From Eonycteris spelaea (taxonomy: Eukaryota; Chordata; Mammalia; Chiroptera; Pteropodidae), in contig PUFA01000316.1 of NCBI GenBank assembly GCA_003508835.1, positions 1,054,001 to 1,118,000 of the forward strand: DNA of 64,000 nucleotides. The letters run 5' to 3'. Made by a program: the position numbers and the translations under genes. Below are positions 59,332-64,000 of the stretch, in pieces. Below the pieces are notes generated by a model. That model saw only the letters and a list, made by a program, of their open reading frames with translations, had not been told where the DNA came from and ran no database searches. Positions within the stretch are counted from its first letter, which is position 1. Every line of letters begins with the position of its first letter.

Positions 59332-61479
59332 AAACAAGGTGCCAAGTATGCAGGGCCCCAGCATATGTCACCTGTCTGCCCTGTGCTTAGCCTCCAGGCC
59401 CGGGAGCCCCTCCCACACCACACTGCACAGGCACACAAAGAGCCTCCACTCATCCATCAAGTTCTGCCCCTTTCTTGACTCTTTGGTTTCCTGATCCCTA
59501 TACTTTCTTGATCTTTTTCCTGGTCTCCCACATCCTCTCCTGACCCTGGGTTTGGGGCATCTACTCTGTTTCCTCTTTCTGGATTACTAGAAAGTAATCC
59601 ACAGGCTGCCTCTACCCCAACTCTGAGGTTGACCTACTCCCTGACTTTGGGATTTTCACAGTTCTGAACAGAGCTCCTTCCATCAGACTAGCCCTGTGGG
59701 ATCCTATTGGCTCTGATCTCATATGGCCAAAAAGGGAGTTTGGGGTTCCTACCTTGCACTGAGCACCCAGGGAAGCAGAGGAGAAACCTTTCAGACAACT
59801 CTAAATTCATTTCCCATCCTCATGCAAAAGGTCAGTCCTATAAGAGTTAACTGAAGACTAGAAGATCTATGGGGGAGAACCAGACTCAATGTGTCATTCA
59901 TCCACTCAGTAAACATCTGTTAAGCTTCCACTATGTGAGAGCATTACGTTAGATGTAAGATGCTACTAAGTTCTCCATGTTTGTGCTGCTCAAGAGGATG
60001 AGGCTAATGCCTATCCCATACGAACAAGCTTGGAATAAAATCGCTGCAGTGTGTTGCAATTTTATTTGGCCAATTAACAATCAAAGTCCTGATCGTTGCC
60101 ATGGCCCAGATGCCAACAACATGTTGCTCAAAAGGTCACAATGACAGATTGCTTATAGGAAATGTTATGTGTAAACCTCAGGCAGAATGCACGATGTCAG
60201 GACAATGTCCAAATCCATTATCTTCCCCTGTGGTTACTTCTAATGATTTTTCTGGTATCTGCCTGCTTCATGAGACATTCTACGAGTGAGTCCAACAAGG
60301 CTGATTCATCTCTTTATCATCATTCAGCTTGTGGATTCTAATATTCACCATATGTTTGATTGGCTTATCTGTCTCTTGCTTGGAAACTTAATCGAGAGGA
60401 AATCCAAGTCACAAGACAATGGAACAGATATTTAAATCCCTTAGTACAAGTGGCTGGCTTTGTTTTCCTTTATTTTACAGAAAAGAAAAGCAAGGCATAG
60501 TTGTAACTGGGTGGTGTAGTCTATAATAGGACCCATGTATTTGGGCTTTCTGCATTCAGTTTCCCAAAGAAAAAACAGAAGCATCACAGTAAGGAATAAA
60601 AATCCATGACAAGAGGAAAGGAATAGAGTATGCGTACATAAAAATAGGTTTTGAGTACCTCTGTCTGGTAGCTTGGAAAGGTGACAAATAAAGTAAGGCT
60701 TAGAAATGAATAAGATTCTAATGATTTCACCCTAGCAACACTACAATGGTTTATTTTCAATGGTACTGCAGGTAGAGACCAACTTAATGGCAGTTGCTCA
60801 TAAAGCCAATGTAAATGGATAGTTTGGAAACTGAAGAGAGAAATTCTTTGGATAAAGAAAATGTATAGGGTTTTTATGAGTAGCTTCTTTCAATCAGCCA
60901 TTATTCCCTCAGAAGTCTTTAATAACTCTGTGGTATCTTTAATGTAAAGCTTTCCTTAACAAAGATATTGTTACATTAAAAAGAAAACTTTTTAATACTA
61001 GCCTGAAAGTTACAGAGAAGCTAGTGAAAATCAATTGAAGAACCATAGGCATGTTGCCTTACTGTGAATACTAGAGACTTGGAAGAATTTCTGCCCAATT
61101 GTGCTGATTTATAAAGATTTTCGTAATAGTGTTTGGATTCAAACCAGCTTTTGTTCAAAGTACTGAAACAGCACAAAGGGGGTGTGCAGGAGAAAGACAT
61201 GATTAGGATAGGACAGTAGTTTTCTTAACTTTGAGAGCATAGTGCTTCCCCAGGGAGTCACTGACTACATTTGCCCCCCACATATATCACTGAGAGAAAC
61301 GCTGGATTCTTGGAAAATGAGCAGAGGGCTGCCCAACTTCCTGGGGTATAAGAGAATGGAAATACCACTGAAGTCTAGCAGCCTTCCATCAGTGCTCCCA
61401 GCAGTGCCCCCGATTAGACTAATAGGAGCAAGTGCTTGTAATGTGGGCCATATTCTATCATTTGACTTAAAAGTCAATA

Positions 61480-62012
61480 CACATAAGTTGTTGGTGTTGG
61501 AATGTCAGTTGGTTCAACCACTTTGGAAATCTGTTTGGCAGTATCTACTAATATGATACTGAATATATGTATACCTTATCACCCAGACTTTCATGCCTAG
61601 GTATATACCCTAAAGAAATGCATACATATATTCACATCTACAAAAATGTTCATAGTAGCACTATTTGAAATAATCTCAAACAGGAGAGACTGTTCAAATG
61701 TCTACCAACCGTAAAATAGACAAATTAAGTTAATTTCACAGGAGAATACTATATAGCAGTTAGTACTACAATTACTTGCAACAATATAAATGAATCTTAT
61801 GAACTCCATGTTGAATGTAAGAAGTCAGATACAAAAGAGTTCATAGTGAGTTCACTTATTTACATTCTAAATAGTAAGAGTTATTTTATGATGCTAGAAG
61901 TCAGAATAGTGGTTATTCTTAGGGGCCTCTCACGTAAGGGACAAAAGGGAAGCTTCTGTTTCTGATCCCGGTGTTGATTAAAAGAGTAAAGTGAGTTTGT
62001 AAAAATTTAAGC

Positions 62013-62015
<3 letters not shown>
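61480..62015 (+). repeat. L1 3' end relic (ORF2 end and 3' UTR)
   Basis: Plus-sense L1: 'ACCACTTTGGAAATCTGTTTGGCAGTATCTACTA' (61518-61551), 'CATAGTAGCACTATTTGAAATAATCTCAAACAGGAG', 'GAGAATACTATATAGCAGTTA' and 'AGAATAGTGGTTATTCTTAGGGG' appear in order. No usable frame. Confidence 0.85.
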
Positions 62016-62016
<1 letters not shown>

Positions 62017-62047
<31 letters not shown>

Positions 62048-62065
62048 TGTATGTATGTATGTATG

Positions 62066-62105
<40 letters not shown>
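62017..62105. repeat. (ATGT)n(ATCT)n compound tetranucleotide repeat
   Basis: About 12 GTAT units switch to about 10 CTAT units without a break at about 62066. The tract lies between the L1 3' end and the MLT1 LTR. It yields a Tyr/Val/Cys then Ile/Tyr/Leu/Ser artefact frame on plus. Confidence 0.97.
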
Positions 62106-62106
<1 letters not shown>

Positions 62107-62107
<1 letters not shown>

Positions 62108-62431
62108 AGTCTATTTGGGCTGTTACAACAAGATACTGTAAACTCGGTGGCTCATAAACAATACTTATTTCTCCCAATCTGGAGGATCGAGGCCCCAGCA
62201 GACTTAGTGTCTGGTGAGAGGCTGCTTTCAGGTACATAGCAGCCATCTTTCCACGGTGTCCTCACATCAGAAAGGACAAGGTACCTTCTTGGATCTCTTT
62301 TATAGTGTCACTAATCCCTTTCCCACAAGTGACCTAATCACCTCCAAAAGTTCCCACCTCAAACATGATCACATGGGGGGATTGTGTTTCAACATATGAA
62401 CTTGGAGAATACAAACACTGAATCTATAGCA
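62107..62431 (-). repeat. MLT1-type MaLR solo LTR
   Basis: Minus-sense LTR bounded by TG...CA. It begins on minus at 62431 with 'TGCTATAGATTCAGTGTTTG' and ends near 62107. Landmarks on the plus strand: 'GGTGGCTCATAAACAATACTTATTTCTCCCAA', 'TTCCACGGTGTCCTCACATCAGAAAGG', 'AAGTGACCTAATCACCTCC' and 'GATTGTGTTTCAACATATGAACTTGG'. About 325 bases, near full length for the family, with no interior sequence. Confidence 0.85.
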
Positions 62432-62439
62432 GTGTGTTT

Positions 62440-62551
62440 TTCTTCAATGAACTCCCTTCCAAAAGATTGACACAATGAAAATCAATAACTTTCCTACATA
62501 GCAGAAATTAAAAATAATAAATATATAATAGAAAAAGACTTTGCTTATAAA

Positions 62552-62606
<55 letters not shown>

Positions 62607-63190
62607 ACAAAATACCTGAAAACATATCTGCAAGAAATTTTTAAGACATCTCTGGAAAGAAGAATTTTGAATAAATGAAGATACTTACATGCTCATAGGT
62701 GAGAAAACTCCCTTAATTCAATAACAAAGTCATACCTGCAGCCATACCTTCTGTGGTCCACTTCACCATGGGAGAGCAATGCCAGCTCCAGGGCTCAGAG
62801 TAAGTCAAACTCAGACTATAGATGAATCTCATACTCAGCAGAGAGTTGGAGGCAGAACTAGTAAAATATGGATATTACCTGGCATTCTACTTGATGAGAC
62901 ATAAAGGGAAAATGGAGATTCTCTGATCAGTGATTCTCTGATTCTCTGATCAGTTGTATAATTTCCACTTCACTATGTTTTTGAAAAGAAGCAAAGAACA
63001 GTATTGTCCAGAAAGGGAAAATGACTCTAATTTTAACAGAACCTAAGACAAATGTCATATTCTACTAGAAAGCAAGACACTCATAAAACTCTAGTGGTTA
63101 AAACAGTGTGGAGTCATGAAAGGAATAAACAGACCAATGGGAAACAATAAAGAATTAAGAAACAAATCCACATAAATGAGGAGATTACAT
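62440..63190 (+). repeat. L1 ORF2 relic
   Basis: Plus-sense L1 ORF2: 'CAAAATACCTGAAAACATATCTGCAAGAAATTTTTAAGACATCTCTGG' (62606-62655) and 'AATAAATGAAGATACTTACATGCTCATAGG' fit the late ORF2 region. 'AAAACAGTGTGGAGTCATGAAAGGAATAAACAGACCAATGG' (63099-63139) lies further on, as expected. A CA microsatellite interrupts it, as does a segment (62730-62960) I cannot align. Confidence 0.65.
62555..62602. repeat. (AC)n microsatellite
   Basis: Uninterrupted AC repeat of about 48 bases within the L1 relic. Confidence 0.97.
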
Positions 63191-63499
63191 TTAACACCCA
63201 TTTTAGCAGACTATTCATTTATTTTATTTTATAATCAATTTAACTATTTCTTCTTTTTTTTTTTTTTTAGGATGGGTACAATTATAAGGTGTCAGGCATA
63301 CCATTTCTATTATTGCTTTATTCTTAAATTATAGGGTTAGAATAATGGGTTCAGTTGAAAGAGAAATACACTGATTGCTACACTGCCTTATTTAATCTAA
63401 TGTTTACTCTTGTGCCAATAAAATTTTATATTTTTTCTGTGTTTTCTTTTTTCTATTGCTTTTTTTTCTAAAAAATAGATTTAATTAATATTACATATG
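63191..63499. other. AT-rich spacer between L1 segments
   Basis: A low-complexity T-run (63251-63270) and an AT-rich stretch. It may be an unrecognised insertion splitting the L1, or degenerate L1. Confidence 0.35.
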
Positions 63500-63714
63500 A
63501 TGCCTAAGAAAGATAATAGAAGTTAATCTTGTAACACTATACTCCCCCACCGAATTGACAAAAATTAAGTCTGGTAATAGTAAATACAGGTGATGATATG
63601 AAGTGATGACAACTCTCAGATACTCCCTGTGGGAGTATAAATTGACACAATTACTTTGACATTATCTAGTTACATTAAATGTATGCATAAACTGTGATCC
63701 AGCAATCCCACCCC

Positions 63715-63754
<40 letters not shown>

Positions 63755-64000
63755 CTCTTTTGCACAGATGCACCAGGAAACATGTACAAGAATGTTCGTA
63801 GCAACACTATTTCCAAAATATAGATACTACCTATATCCTCATCGGTAACAGAAAGGATAAACTGTGGTATAGCATAAAACGGAATATCATACAGCCACGA
63901 AAATAAATGAATCTCAGCCACATTCAACTGCATGATGTCAAGTGATAGAAGCCAAGCACAACAGAACATGTACAGTATGAGTTTACTTATATAAAACTCA
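63500..64000 (+). repeat. L1 ORF2 end and 3' UTR relic, cut by window edge
   Basis: Plus-sense L1 continuing from 63190: 'CTCCCTGTGGGAGTATAAATTG' (63623-63644), 'GATCCAGCAATCCCACCCC', 'AAGAATGTTCGTAGCAACACTATTTCC', 'GGAATATCATACAGCCACGAAAATAAATGAA', ending in the 3' UTR at the window edge. The GT microsatellite at 63718-63751 breaks the sequence where the frame normally reads through. Confidence 0.85.
63718..63751. repeat. (GT)n microsatellite
   Basis: About 34 bases of GT within the L1 ORF2 end. Confidence 0.95.

Larger units (their letters stand above)
53771..61479. other. Repeat-poor block of 7.7 kb
   Basis: Across this interval I recognise only minor items: an antisense L2 scrap (59890-59990), an AAAG-rich tract (58225-58256), a short GA repeat (58962-58982), an ATTACA-rich patch (58848-58882), a perfect hairpin (59302-59331) and a CpG-retaining patch (55414-55632). 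Frames of up to 138 codons (57969-58385, plus strand, with a Lys-rich artefact from the AAAG tract) show no recognisable domain. It may hold conserved regulatory DNA, which cannot be judged from one sequence. Confidence 0.45.

Noticed and set aside
62017..62105. CRISPR-like array
   Set aside because: It is a simple tetranucleotide microsatellite without spacers; CRISPR arrays are not expected in vertebrate DNA.

Overview
The window is vertebrate nuclear DNA, specifically from a placental mammal, and I find no protein-coding gene in it that I can support. The evidence is AT-rich, CpG-poor sequence, long dinucleotide microsatellites, and dense relics of L1, L2, MIR, hAT-Charlie (MER5 type), MaLR (MLT1) and ERV-L elements. 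Every long open frame is either a retroelement relic, a by-product of a microsatellite, or of chance length (about 60-115 codons). Two lineage-informative SINE-like insertions stand out: a 5S rRNA-headed element (42683-42909) and a tRNA-Val-headed element (16841-17068). 5S-derived SINEs in mammals are known to me mainly from fruit bats (Pteropodidae). The L1 3' ends look laurasiatherian and young SINEs are very sparse, so a megabat-like source is my working inference, not something the sequence proves.

Layout. 1-5.3 kb: non-coding DNA with a near-perfect CTCF motif at 1430-1446, a cluster of MIRs and a G-quadruplex motif. 5.3-10.9 kb: antisense L1 3' ends and MIRs. 10.9-15.5 kb: two old sense L1 copies in series, the second split by a younger antisense L1 insertion with an exact 16-bp target-site duplication. 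16-21 kb: MER5-type elements, a tRNA-Val SINE, a palindromic hAT-like element and a long antisense L1. 21-36 kb: mostly unrecognised sequence with L2 and MIR fragments. 36-42 kb: an exon-like minus-strand segment, a polyadenylated-looking insertion and a long L2 relic. 42.7 kb: the 5S SINE. 48.4-50.4 kb: a sense-strand ERV-L provirus relic with a large internal deletion and an LTR remnant. 51.7 kb: two adjacent perfect palindromes. 52.5 kb: an MLT1 LTR. 53.8-61.5 kb: a repeat-poor block with a CpG-retaining segment and a perfect hairpin. 61.5-64 kb: sense L1 relics, an antisense MLT1 LTR and compound microsatellites, with the last L1 running off the end.

No operon, CRISPR array, functional RNA gene or intact mobile element is present. 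The window reads as intergenic or deep intronic DNA. The parts most likely to matter to the host are the CTCF motif, the repeat-poor blocks and possibly the exon-like segment near 38.5 kb. All repeat family names come from recall of consensus sequences. Boundaries are by eye, usually good to within 10-50 bases except where target-site duplications fix them.
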